Source: Planctomycetota bacterium (lineage in GTDB: Bacteria > Planctomycetota > Planctomycetia > Planctomycetales > Planctomycetaceae). From it: DNA of 59,105 bases. Positions 16,946-25,664 of the stretch are shown here, piece by piece. The translations under genes and the position numbers were made by a program. Each line of letters opens with the position of its first letter. Position 1 is the stretch's first letter. The notes beneath the pieces are model-generated. The model worked only from the letters and a program-made list of their open reading frames with translations, had not been told where the DNA came from and searched no databases. The stretch spans positions 1-59,105 of the forward strand of contig QWQG01000246.1 in the NCBI GenBank assembly GCA_003670925.1, written 5' to 3'.

Positions 16946-17722
16946 TTATACGCCAAGATCTCGTTCGATTCGTGCTAACCGCTGTTCCATGGCATCCAGT
17001 GCATTCTGGAGGCTAGACATGTGCGACGTAATTTCACGCAATTGTGTCTGTAAGCCGTGCAGCAACGCAGAGTCGATCGTTGGAACCGCGGCGGCGGGAG
17101 TCTGGGGCAGGACAGCGATTGCTGGTCGCGTTGGAATAGCGACAGGAGTAGGGGCGAATACGGCAACTTCATCATCCGCCGCCGAATTCTTCGCCGTCAT
17201 TGTCATGTTTTCTTTGGGCAAGTAGAACGTATGATCAACTTCAACTCCACGACGTTCGAGATTTCCATCGCTCTGCACGAAGGCCTTTGACTGCAGGGAA
17301 AGCAGATCGGCTTTCAGGTGATCTTGGCTGTCAATGCGGACCATGCGACTCGCCCGCGTTCGCAATTCACCGGGCTGTTGCCGCCCACGTAGCAACAATT
17401 CACAGAGAACCGCAAGCTGTGTTTCCGTAAAATCAAATTTGTGTCGAATGTAATGACGATATCGGGGCGCTCGCCCACCATCGGTGAAAACTTCCGCGAC
17501 AAGACCCAGCGTTCGCAACTGCTCCAAAGCGTCAGCAATTTCGGCTTCTGAGTACTCGGTGACCGGATCGCGGTTACTCTTTTGGTTGCAGCCTGTGGTA
17601 GCACCTTTGAGTGTCATTGGATACTGGTCTGGAGTCGTAAATCCTTTTTCCATGAGTGTCCCGAGAACTCGCCGCTGCAAACGCGTCAGTTGTCGGATTT
17701 GGTTTTTTTCTTCGTCACTCAT
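16946..17722 (-). CDS. YceH-like DUF480 winged-helix protein
   Basis: A 258-residue DUF480 (YceH) protein. It has LTRLQRRVLGTLMEKGFTTP, QYPMTLKGATTGCNQKSNRD and the second half LLLRGRQQPGELRTRASRM, the two tandem winged-helix modules of the family. The C-terminal 80 residues are unlike E. coli YceH: an Ala/Pro/Val linker, then a coiled-coil tail (LREITSHMSSLQNALDAMEQRLARI, given here in part as LQNALDAMEQRLARIERD). Function is unknown; DNA binding or envelope-stress roles have been suggested for relatives. The frame is open to a TTG at 17776, but the ATG at 17722 (MSDEEKNQIRQL) is preferred. Only 3 bp separate it from the UbiD gene. Confidence 0.82.
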   Translation of the reverse strand: MSDEEKNQIRQLTRLQRRVLGTLMEKGFTTPDQYPMTLKGATTGCNQKSNRDPVTEYSEAEIADALEQLRTLGLVAEVFTDGGRAPRYRHYIRHKFDFTETQLAVLCELLLRGRQQPGELRTRASRMVRIDSQDHLKADLLSLQSKAFVQSDGNLERRGVEVDHTFYLPKENMTMTAKNSAADDEVAVFAPTPVAIPTRPAIAVLPQTPAAAVPTIDSALLHGLQTQLREITSHMSSLQNALDAMEQRLARIERDLGV

Positions 17723-17804
17723 GTCACACTTTTCTGTTGGTGCAAAAATCTCGTGATGGCCTGAAGTTAAGTCCAAGCAATAAACAGGATGTCTCTCAAG
17801 AATC

Positions 17805-18710
17805 TTAGTCGGCCGAGGGACTGAGCGACGTAGCTGCAGGATTGTAGAGCATTGGGAAAAACTGTCCTCCCAACGCCTGCCCCGCAGGAATTACGGGAAT
17901 TCCAGCTAAAAGCGGTTCATCTGACTCACTGCGCACACCATCGAGAATCGAATTGATGACGACCGCGCGGCGAGGATTTTGGGTGCGGTTTTCGAATGAG
18001 CCGTGAATGGTGAGCGGATGATGAAAAACACATTCCCCTGCCTTCAGTTCCACCGGCACATGCCGCTGAAATTGCCGCCATTGTGCTGAATTTAGAACAT
18101 TTTTAATCGCATCCATGTCGCCCGCAAGGCCTGTGATGGGCAACAGATCCCAGTGATGGCTACCTGGCACGTAGTGCAGGCATCCGTTATCGATTGTACT
18201 GTCGTCGAGGCCGATCCAACATGTCAGGTGTGCCATGGGTTTCGTGCGTGTCCAGTAAGAATAATCCTGATGCCATGCGACCACCCCGCCATGCATGGCC
18301 GGTTTGCAGAACAATTGATCGTGCCAGAATCTGACTGCACCACCGAGCAACTGCGCCGCGGGGGTCGTGAAGGCCACGTTCCAGAGCACATCATGAAACG
18401 CCGGAGTCATGCGCCACGCGCCGAGCGCATGAAACAGAATTCGAGTAGGGTCCGGTGATTCATTTGAATTGTATTCGTACCAAAATTCTGAGCCGGGATG
18501 ATTGGGTTCGGTGAGTGTCTCCAATTCCATTCGCAATTGCTTGAGCTGTCTGTCCGTCAGAATCTTTGGCCCGACAACGTAGCCGTGTTCGTGGAAAAAC
18601 GTCATCTGTGCTTCGGACAATTTCCACTGCTCGCGTGCCTGCTCGGTTGCCAACGACACAAACAAATCATTGATTGGTTGATGAAACTGCGACAGATCCT
18701 GGCCACTCAT
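17805..18710 (-). CDS. Phytanoyl-CoA dioxygenase (PhyH) family protein
   Basis: A 301-residue Fe(II)/2-oxoglutarate-dependent oxygenase of the PhyH family. [19 protein letters not shown] is the usual N-terminal block. [11 protein letters not shown] supplies the HxD iron ligands, [13 protein letters not shown] is the typical family segment, and [18 protein letters not shown] supplies the distal His and the 2-oxoglutarate-binding Arg. The substrate is not known; planctomycetes carry many such enzymes. It stands between yceH (downstream, same strand) and the divergent alcohol dehydrogenase. Confidence 0.87.
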   Translation of the reverse strand: MSGQDLSQFHQPINDLFVSLATEQAREQWKLSEAQMTFFHEHGYVVGPKILTDRQLKQLRMELETLTEPNHPGSEFWYEYNSNESPDPTRILFHALGAWRMTPAFHDVLWNVAFTTPAAQLLGGAVRFWHDQLFCKPAMHGGVVAWHQDYSYWTRTKPMAHLTCWIGLDDSTIDNGCLHYVPGSHHWDLLPITGLAGDMDAIKNVLNSAQWRQFQRHVPVELKAGECVFHHPLTIHGSFENRTQNPRRAVVINSILDGVRSESDEPLLAGIPVIPAGQALGGQFFPMLYNPAATSLSPSAD

Positions 18711-18950
18711 TCTACATCTCGCACAAGCTGTTGACTTTCAAAACACGCGGTTGCAGAATTCTATCGAAGTTTTTCGCTGCTGCGACCCCACCGCCACGCG
18801 ACTTATTAAGTTGAGTTGTGATCCGCCAATAATCCCGATGTTCGACAATCCTCAGCAAATTCAGATGATCGCTTGCCGAACACAGCCAACTCTACCAAAA
18901 TCGGGGACGCGAAATTTTTGAATCCAGCCCGTCTCTGAAGGTTTTCTGCA

Positions 18951-19988
18951 ATGAAGGCTATGTTGTTAACGGAATACAAGAACTTGACTGTGACGGAATT
19001 TCCCAAGCCGGAGATTTCTGCAAACGATGTCCTCGTGCAAGTCCGTGCCTGCGGCATCTGCGGCAGTGATATTCATGGCTACGACGGCAGCACCGGTCGT
19101 CGGATTCCGCCCTTAGTGATGGGACATGAAGCGGCAGGTGTGATCACGGAAGTCGGCGACCAAGTGACTGCGTTTAAGGTTGGTGATCGCGTCACTTTTG
19201 ATTCGACAGTATCGTGTGGCCAGTGTTTCTTTTGTCGTCGTGGTGACATCAACTTGTGTGACAACAGAATGGTGTTGGGTGTGTCGTGCGGAGAATACCG
19301 AAGGCATGGAGCCTTTGCGGAATATGTCTCCGTTCCGCAGCATATCTGCTACCGACTTCCGGAAGGCCTGCCATTTGAACATGCGGCTATGATTGAAGCG
19401 GTTTCGATTGCCGTCCACGCTGCCAACCGGACACTCGTTTCACTGGGTGACACGGCGGTAGTCGTCGGGAGCGGCATGATCGGGCTGCTCGTGATTCAGG
19501 CAATGCGACTTGCGGGTTGTGGCCAGATCATCGCTGTCGATCTCGAAGAAAACCGCCTCCTGAAAGCCAAAGAACTCGGCGCAGATATCGGACTTAAAGG
19601 CGATGCAGTCGATGTGCCGGCTGAAGTCAGAAAACTCACCGGGGGTCGTGGAGCCGATGTCGTCCTCGAAGTCGTCGGTGTCGCCGCCACTGTGAATACA
19701 GCCATCGCGTGTGCGCGAAAAGGTGGCACCATTACGCTGGTCGGTAATCTAGCACCGAAGGTTGAGATGCCGCTGCAGGCGATCGTCACGAAAGAACTGA
19801 CAATCCACGGCAGTTGTGCTTCGCGCGGTGAATATCCAGCGTGCATTGAACTGCTGGAACGCCGAGCAATCCGTGTTGATCCTTTAATCACGGCCACGAT
19901 ATCGCTGCAAGACGGCCCGGCATGGTTCCAGCGACTCTACGCTGGTGAACCCGGCGCAATGAAGGTGATCGTTGATCCAACGCGATAG
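18951..19988 (+). CDS. Zinc-dependent medium-chain alcohol dehydrogenase
   Basis: A 345-residue MDR-superfamily dehydrogenase related to sorbitol, threonine and galactitol-1-phosphate dehydrogenases. Catalytic zinc ligands are in RACGICGSDIHGYDG (Cys) and VMGHEAAGVI (His-Glu). The structural zinc loop has four cysteines in CGQCFFCRRGDINLC. The Rossmann motif is VVGSGMIGLLVIQA, and IIAVDLEENRL ends the second strand with Asp, which favours NAD over NADP. It probably oxidises a polyol or sugar alcohol; the exact substrate cannot be read. It is a single gene that converges on cmoB. Confidence 0.9.
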   Translation: MKAMLLTEYKNLTVTEFPKPEISANDVLVQVRACGICGSDIHGYDGSTGRRIPPLVMGHEAAGVITEVGDQVTAFKVGDRVTFDSTVSCGQCFFCRRGDINLCDNRMVLGVSCGEYRRHGAFAEYVSVPQHICYRLPEGLPFEHAAMIEAVSIAVHAANRTLVSLGDTAVVVGSGMIGLLVIQAMRLAGCGQIIAVDLEENRLLKAKELGADIGLKGDAVDVPAEVRKLTGGRGADVVLEVVGVAATVNTAIACARKGGTITLVGNLAPKVEMPLQAIVTKELTIHGSCASRGEYPACIELLERRAIRVDPLITATISLQDGPAWFQRLYAGEPGAMKVIVDPTR

Positions 19989-20019
19989 ATCCGCTAAGGC
20001 TCGGCAGAGCGAATCACGA

Positions 20020-20994
20020 CTAATTCTTGCGTGCCACGAGCATCGCGCGGACGGGTGCGGGGTGACCTTCTAAAGTGCGATTTGCATTGACTGGATCCAA
20101 AAAATCGGCGAGCGATTCAAAGGTCATCCAAGCGGTTTGTCGCTGCTCATTAACCGTTGTCGGAGAAACATCGATCACCTGCACCTCACAGAATCCCGTG
20201 CGTTGCAGCCAAAGTTTTAACATCGGGATGGATGGTAGGAACCAGACATTCCGCATTTTGGCGTAGCGATCTTCCGGAACGAGACAGGTGCGATCCTCTG
20301 ATTCGACGATCAGTGTTTCGAGGACAAGGGTGCCCCCCGGTCGCAGTGAATGCCCCAGCGACAGCAGATGCTCAATTGGACTGGTCCGGTGATACAGCAC
20401 TCCCATCGACAGCGTTACATCAAACGCGTTCAATCGTGCGGGAATGGCCGCATCCGTCAACGGCAACACATAATGCGCAACTGCAGGGTCGGCATACCGT
20501 CGCACAACTTCAAACTGCATCAGGAAGAGCAGAAAGGGATCAAAACCAAGAACCAGACTTGCACCGGCTTGGATCATGCGCCAGCCGTAGTATCCGTTGC
20601 CGCAACCGACATCTAGGACTTTCCGCTCGCGGAATTCAACGTGTGGCGCAAGGCGATCCCATTTGAGGCACGAACGCCATTCGGTATCGATCGGCACGCC
20701 AAACACTTCAAACGGCCCTTTGCGCCATGGGTGAAAGGCCATTAACTTCTGCCGCAGGGATGTTTGTGCCTCAACGGTCAGCGCGCCCTCAAGTGTTATG
20801 GCGTCGCGATCCGCAATCAGTTTCGCGTTCTGCGCATGCGGCAACTGCTCCCAAACGTCAATCCAATTCTGCAGATTTCCATGCCCTTCTTTTGTCAACG
20901 ACTGCTGTGTCTTTGAGCGCAGCTCAGCGGCCCAGTAACCGTGACCTTCGTCGGTCAATCGCGTGAATAGTGGGGCGTGTGCGAAGAGTGTCAT
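20020..20994 (-). CDS. cmoB: tRNA U34 carboxymethyltransferase CmoB
   Basis: CmoB transfers a carboxymethyl group from carboxy-S-adenosylmethionine to 5-hydroxyuridine at the wobble position of tRNA, giving cmo5U. The 324-residue protein (E. coli CmoB is 323) matches closely: HPWRKGPFEVFGVPIDTEWR, LDVGCGNGYYGWRMIQAGA, LSMGVLYHRTSPIEHL, LVPEDRYAKMRNVWFLPS, and ESLADFLDP near the end. The cofactor is made by CmoA, whose gene is not in this window. The start is the first ATG. It diverges from the transporter gene at 21194. Confidence 0.93.
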   Translation of the reverse strand: MTLFAHAPLFTRLTDEGHGYWAAELRSKTQQSLTKEGHGNLQNWIDVWEQLPHAQNAKLIADRDAITLEGALTVEAQTSLRQKLMAFHPWRKGPFEVFGVPIDTEWRSCLKWDRLAPHVEFRERKVLDVGCGNGYYGWRMIQAGASLVLGFDPFLLFLMQFEVVRRYADPAVAHYVLPLTDAAIPARLNAFDVTLSMGVLYHRTSPIEHLLSLGHSLRPGGTLVLETLIVESEDRTCLVPEDRYAKMRNVWFLPSIPMLKLWLQRTGFCEVQVIDVSPTTVNEQRQTAWMTFESLADFLDPVNANRTLEGHPAPVRAMLVARKN

Positions 20995-21193
20995 GTGTGA
21001 AGTTCAATCATGCAGTGCCGGGGATGCTCATGCAGCCTGGCCCGCCAGGGGCTCTGGATCGAGAAACATATGGCGAGAATTACAACTGTTTTCGGCTTTC
21101 ACCGGACCCAGAACTCCCTCAATTTGCTCCAATCGCACAGAATATCGTGTCGCTGAATTAAAGTCATTTGTGACGAAGCTAGGTGAGGTCATC

Positions 21194-22087
21194 GTGTCCA
21201 ATTGGCATCTGCTGTTTCCACTATTCTCAAGTTTTACGTTCGTATTTGGGATGATGTTTGCCCGCAAAGCCATCATGCGCGGGGCCAGTGCATGGACCGG
21301 CACATTTTACGGCAATTTCTGGCTGGGAATTATCTGGCTGCTGGTCGGCATCTGCCGGTGGGACATCATCCCCGTTGACGAATGGTGGCATGCTGTGATT
21401 GTGGGACTGCTGTTCTTTTTGGGGCAGTGCTGCACATATATGGCATTTCATTACGGGGATGTTTCGGTGGCAACGCCCGTCTTTGGTGTCAAAATTTTAT
21501 TCGTAGCCGTCCTGTCGTCTTTACTGATGGGCCAGAGCATTTCGCCGGCCGTCTGGATCGCAGCGTTGGTGGCAACGGCGGGCATAATTCTGGTGCAGTA
21601 CGGAAGCGGCACAGGGCTCCGACAAGAGAAACAACGAGTCTTACTGACTGTGGTGACAGCCCTGACTGCGGCGGGTTGCATGTCGTTGTTCGACGTGTGT
21701 CTGCAACGCTGGGGAGTGATCTCCGGGGCGCTGAAATTCCTGCCAGTGATGTTCGTTTCAGCCTCCTTATTTTCATGCATCCTGTTGCCATGGGTAGATC
21801 GCTTGCCGCATCTAAAGTCGATTCACACCCTACAGCCCATGATTATTGCCACCGTGTTAATGGCACTGCAGTCCATAGGAATGACGGTCGCCTTGTCACA
21901 GTTTGGTAATGCAACGCGCGTCAACATTGTGTACGCCCTGCGTGGCTTGTGGGCGATCTTGTTTGCTTGGTTGCTAGCGGGATCATTTGAAGGCGGAGAA
22001 CGTCATGCCAGCCTCGCCGTAATGCTCCGCCGAGCGGCCGGTGCGTTGCTGCTCACAGGGGCTGTGATCGTATCTATGCTGAAGTAG
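21194..22087 (+). CDS. DMT-superfamily (EamA-like) membrane transporter
   Basis: A polytopic protein of 297 residues with about ten hydrophobic segments, in the EamA/DMT size class. Recognisable stretches are WHLLFPLFSSFTFVFGMMFA at the N-terminus and the late VNIVYALRGLWAILFAWLL, typical of the second EamA repeat. The frame stays open upstream to 20963, but the preceding 77 codons are polar and implausible. The GTG at 21194 follows AGGTGAGG (21181-21188) at good spacing and opens directly into the first membrane helix. The transported solute is unknown. Its stop lies 3 bp from the convergent purC stop. Confidence 0.8.
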   Translation: MSNWHLLFPLFSSFTFVFGMMFARKAIMRGASAWTGTFYGNFWLGIIWLLVGICRWDIIPVDEWWHAVIVGLLFFLGQCCTYMAFHYGDVSVATPVFGVKILFVAVLSSLLMGQSISPAVWIAALVATAGIILVQYGSGTGLRQEKQRVLLTVVTALTAAGCMSLFDVCLQRWGVISGALKFLPVMFVSASLFSCILLPWVDRLPHLKSIHTLQPMIIATVLMALQSIGMTVALSQFGNATRVNIVYALRGLWAILFAWLLAGSFEGGERHASLAVMLRRAAGALLLTGAVIVSMLK

Positions 22088-22090
22088 CGT

Positions 22091-22969
22091 TTAAAACGGC
22101 AAACCCGTCAGGAGTTCATACGCTTCGATATAGCGGGATGACGTGAGTTGCACAACATCGTCAGGCAATCCGGGTGGAGGGCTGTTCTTGTCCCAACCTG
22201 ATTTCTCCAGCCAGTCGCGGACAAACTGCTTGTCGTAAGATGCTTGGCTGCGGCCGGCTTCGTACTGCTCCGCCGGCCAGAAGCGTGAGCTGTCAGGAGT
22301 CAGGACTTCGTCAATCAGGATGATCTCGTCACCCATGAGACCGAATTCAAATTTCGTATCGGCAACGATGATTCCTTTGGTACGCGCATGCGCACATCCC
22401 TCAGAATACACCTGCAGACTGATGTCGCGCAACCGCTGGGCGAGATCGTCACCAACCACCTTACACATCTGTTCAAAGCTGATGTTCTCATCGTGGCCCG
22501 ATTCGGCTTTGTTCGCTGGCGTGAAGATGGGTTCAGGCAAGCGGCTGCTTTCCTTTAATCCGGTTGGCAACTTAATTCCGCACACCGTGCCGGACTGGCA
22601 GTATTCTTTCCAGCCCGATCCTGCAAGATACCCACGCACGACGCATTCAACGGGAACAACAGCAGTCTTCATGACCACCATGCTGCGACCAGAGAGTGAC
22701 TGCACATCGGTGCCGGCCGGAAGCGGAAGTGATGCCAAGTCACTTGTGATCAAATGATGACGTACCGTAAGGCGGCTAAACCAGAATTGGCTGAGTCGCG
22801 TGAGGACTTCGCCTTTACGGGGAATACCGTTCGGGAGAATATAGTCAAATGCACTAATTCGGTCAGACGCAACGAAAAGTAGCCGTTCGCCGAAATCATA
22901 AACGTCCCGCACTTTTCCGTGGTGAACAGGAATTTCTGGCAACGAACTCTGCAGCATCACAGCCGACAT
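22091..22969 (-). CDS. purC: Phosphoribosylaminoimidazole-succinocarboxamide synthase
   Basis: PurC joins aspartate to CAIR in purine synthesis, forming SAICAR with ATP. The 292-residue protein is of the longer, yeast ADE1-like type (E. coli is 237). Blocks seen: [82 protein letters not shown] and [16 protein letters not shown]. The start at 22969 is the only good one. No other pur gene is adjacent. Confidence 0.96.
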   Translation of the reverse strand: MSAVMLQSSLPEIPVHHGKVRDVYDFGERLLFVASDRISAFDYILPNGIPRKGEVLTRLSQFWFSRLTVRHHLITSDLASLPLPAGTDVQSLSGRSMVVMKTAVVPVECVVRGYLAGSGWKEYCQSGTVCGIKLPTGLKESSRLPEPIFTPANKAESGHDENISFEQMCKVVGDDLAQRLRDISLQVYSEGCAHARTKGIIVADTKFEFGLMGDEIILIDEVLTPDSSRFWPAEQYEAGRSQASYDKQFVRDWLEKSGWDKNSPPPGLPDDVVQLTSSRYIEAYELLTGLPF

Positions 22970-23175
22970 GCAACACCAACGGTTAAAAAAATTACAAACT
23001 TTGTGGCCCTACCGGAGTCTACAGTGGCCCGAGCATTTGAACAATGCATCCGACACTGCTTAAGATACGCAGCGGAAGAAAGGAACACAGCTGAGGGATT
23101 TGTCACGGCAGTGACGATTACTACATATCTAATTGTTGCGAAACGCACGAAGGATGTGTGCTGACGGGGAAATTC

Positions 23176-24609
23176 ATGGGGGTCATTCAGTTTCGTGTCG
23201 AACGCCCGGACCTGCTGTCAGGAGCGCCAGAATTGTCGTTGATCGACTTTCTGATGTATGACGGTCGCGTGATTCCTGCGCGGACGCACCTTGCAAACGG
23301 CATGCTGTACTGCGAACGTCACTTGTCAGAAAGTGGACAGATGCGATTGCTCTGGCCACGCTTCGACGGTCGTCGGCAAGTCGTGCATACAACGAGTCTG
23401 AGGGAGCAGTTGGCACCGTATTTGTTGGAACTGGAACTTGCACGCGGCCAGTTGTCACGGCTGCGGAATCAATTCAATTCGTGGTCGGGTGCCGGATTAC
23501 AGTCGTCGCGTCCTTTGGCAACGATGATTCAGGACTCGCATCGGTCATTTCGGACTGCGGCGTTACGGTCCGAATCTCCAGAGACGGCAGTTGCGGCCGC
23601 GATCCTTTCCATCGATGCCTCTTCCCGCGCAACGGATTTGCTCTGCCAGCATTATGTGGAACAGCGCATCGGATTTCGCCGCAGTCGCTCCGCTCGTTTG
23701 CCCGTGTTTTTGGGTTGTCGTCTGAATCAGATTCCCACAGACTCGGCGGCATTTTGTCGAGCCTTCAACGCCGTGCAATTAGACATCTCGTGGAAAAACT
23801 TGGAACAGAACGATGGGGAGTATGAATGGGATCATCTTGATGAGCTTGTCGCATGGGCTCAAGAACAAAAATTGTTTGTGCTGGGCGGGCCGTTGCTGGA
23901 TTTGTCGGAAGACAGCCTGCCGGAATGGCTGAAGACATGGACTGGTGATATGGTCAACATGCAGAGCTTCATTGCAGGCTTTGTGGAAACCGTCGTGGGC
24001 CGGTATGTGGGCCGAGTTCGCCACTGGGAAGTTGTGACCGGTGCCAATCGGGGTGGTGTGGCATCACTGGATGAAGAGCAGCGCATGAACTTGGTGGCCC
24101 GCGCAGTCGAAGCCGCACGGCAGGTTGATGAACATACTAATATCAGTCTTCGCGTGCTTCAGCCGTGGGGCGAATATCTCAGCCAGACAAAAAATCGCCT
24201 GTCACCGATTCAATTCGTCGACACGCTGCGACGCTGCGGTGTGCGTTTTGCCGAGGTCAATTTGGATCTGCGCATCGGCGATTATCCGGCAGCAACGCTC
24301 TGGCGAGATAGCCTGAGTCTGTCGCATTTGATCGATCAATGGTCGCTGCTACAGGTCCCGATCAATATCATGCTGACCGTGCCAGCGGCCCCGGTGGGAA
24401 AAGAATCGCAATTTGAAGCCATCCAAGTCCAATGGCTGGAAGATACAGTGCGAATGTGCCTCGCAAAGGAACGGGTGGTCGGAATTTATTATTCGAACTG
24501 GAACCAGCACAATGCAGGTCTTCCGCAAACCGCACTCGTGAATGCCGATGATTCACCGCGAGCGAGTTTAAATCTGTTGCAGTCGATGTCGAATCAGTAT
24601 TGGGGATAA
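23176..24609 (+). CDS. GH10-like (endo-xylanase-related) protein, catalytic residue altered
   Basis: A protein of about 477 residues without signal peptide. The N-terminal 150 residues ([15 protein letters not shown], later [16 protein letters not shown]) are of no known fold. The C-terminal part resembles a glycoside hydrolase family 10 barrel: [20 protein letters not shown] matches the strand-loop [28 protein letters not shown] matches the Y-G-W-DVVNE block, and [13 protein letters not shown] the TELDI nucleophile block. In VVTGAN the usual acid/base Glu (VVNE) is missing, so ordinary xylanase activity is doubtful. Starts: GTG 23158 or ATG 23176; the latter is preferred. kdsA begins 10 bp downstream. 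Confidence 0.7.
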   Translation: MGVIQFRVERPDLLSGAPELSLIDFLMYDGRVIPARTHLANGMLYCERHLSESGQMRLLWPRFDGRRQVVHTTSLREQLAPYLLELELARGQLSRLRNQFNSWSGAGLQSSRPLATMIQDSHRSFRTAALRSESPETAVAAAILSIDASSRATDLLCQHYVEQRIGFRRSRSARLPVFLGCRLNQIPTDSAAFCRAFNAVQLDISWKNLEQNDGEYEWDHLDELVAWAQEQKLFVLGGPLLDLSEDSLPEWLKTWTGDMVNMQSFIAGFVETVVGRYVGRVRHWEVVTGANRGGVASLDEEQRMNLVARAVEAARQVDEHTNISLRVLQPWGEYLSQTKNRLSPIQFVDTLRRCGVRFAEVNLDLRIGDYPAATLWRDSLSLSHLIDQWSLLQVPINIMLTVPAAPVGKESQFEAIQVQWLEDTVRMCLAKERVVGIYYSNWNQHNAGLPQTALVNADDSPRASLNLLQSMSNQYWG

Positions 24610-24619
24610 GGAAGTATCG

Positions 24620-25459
24620 GTGTCTGGAAATTTAGTGACGATTGGTGACTACAAGGTCGGAGATGGACAACCGCTGCTGTTCATTCTTGGCCCTTGCGTG
24701 ATGGAATCAGAAGCTCTTGTACTGCAGGTTGCAGATCGGCTCGTCGAGTTGCGTGACCGTTTAAAGCTTCAGATTGCGTTCAAGTCTAGTTTCGACAAAG
24801 CGAATCGCACAAGCGTCGACAGTTATCGTGGGCCTGGGTTGGAAGAAGGCTTGCGAATGTTGGATCTTGTCCGCCAGAAAACGGGACTTCCGACCACGAC
24901 CGACATTCACGAAGCAGCCCATGCGGTTCCGTGTGCTGAAGTCTGTTCCATCCTGCAGATTCCGGCATTCCTCGCGCGTCAGACAGACCTGATCGTGGCT
25001 GCGGCTGATGCTGCAGTCGCACGGAACATCTGTGTGAATGTTAAGAAGCCCCAGTTCGTTGCACCTGAAGATACGATTCACGCCGTCAATAAATGCCGAG
25101 CCCGAGGACTAAAAAATGTCATGCTGTCCGAACGCGGATCTACATTTGGTTACGGTCGCCTCGTGAATGACTTTCGTTGCGTGCCCATTATGCAGTCTTT
25201 TGGTGTCCCTGTTGTCTACGATGCGACTCACAGCGTGCAGCTGTTGGGTGGCCCAACGACCGGCGGGCAACGCGAGATGGTGCCCCCGCTGGCGCGAGCG
25301 GCCGTCGCTGTCGGCTGCGACGCCGTATTTTTGGAAACTCATCCAGATCCCGACAAAGCGCAAAGCGATGGGCCCAACATGGTGTTCCTCGACCAGCTAG
25401 AAACACTGCTGATGCAACTAACCCGCCTGCGTGAAACAGTGTTGTCGTTTGCTCGCTGA
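24620..25459 (+). CDS. kdsA: 3-deoxy-8-phosphooctulonate synthase
   Basis: KdsA condenses arabinose-5-phosphate and phosphoenolpyruvate to KDO-8-phosphate, the first committed step for the KDO of lipopolysaccharide; its presence supports an LPS-bearing outer membrane. The 279-residue protein has [104 protein letters not shown] and [18 protein letters not shown]. It starts with GTG at 24620, with AAGGAAG (24608-24614) as Shine-Dalgarno overlapping the stop region of the preceding gene. The two are probably co-transcribed. Confidence 0.96.
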   Translation: MSGNLVTIGDYKVGDGQPLLFILGPCVMESEALVLQVADRLVELRDRLKLQIAFKSSFDKANRTSVDSYRGPGLEEGLRMLDLVRQKTGLPTTTDIHEAAHAVPCAEVCSILQIPAFLARQTDLIVAAADAAVARNICVNVKKPQFVAPEDTIHAVNKCRARGLKNVMLSERGSTFGYGRLVNDFRCVPIMQSFGVPVVYDATHSVQLLGGPTTGGQREMVPPLARAAVAVGCDAVFLETHPDPDKAQSDGPNMVFLDQLETLLMQLTRLRETVLSFAR

Positions 25460-25664
25460 TCGGATTTTAGACGCAGTGTCGCAATTTGCATGCATGCGGC
25501 CCGGGCGACGATTCTTGGGCGCATCCAAAATACGTTCCCCGAAATCGCAGCGACGAATGCCTGTTCTTCCATGACAGCGGTCGCTGCGTTATGTTAAACT
25601 TGGGGCTCGCCAATTTTGTATTTGCTGCGTTCCTGCCTTTTTTCCTCCTACTGCGACTGCCGCC

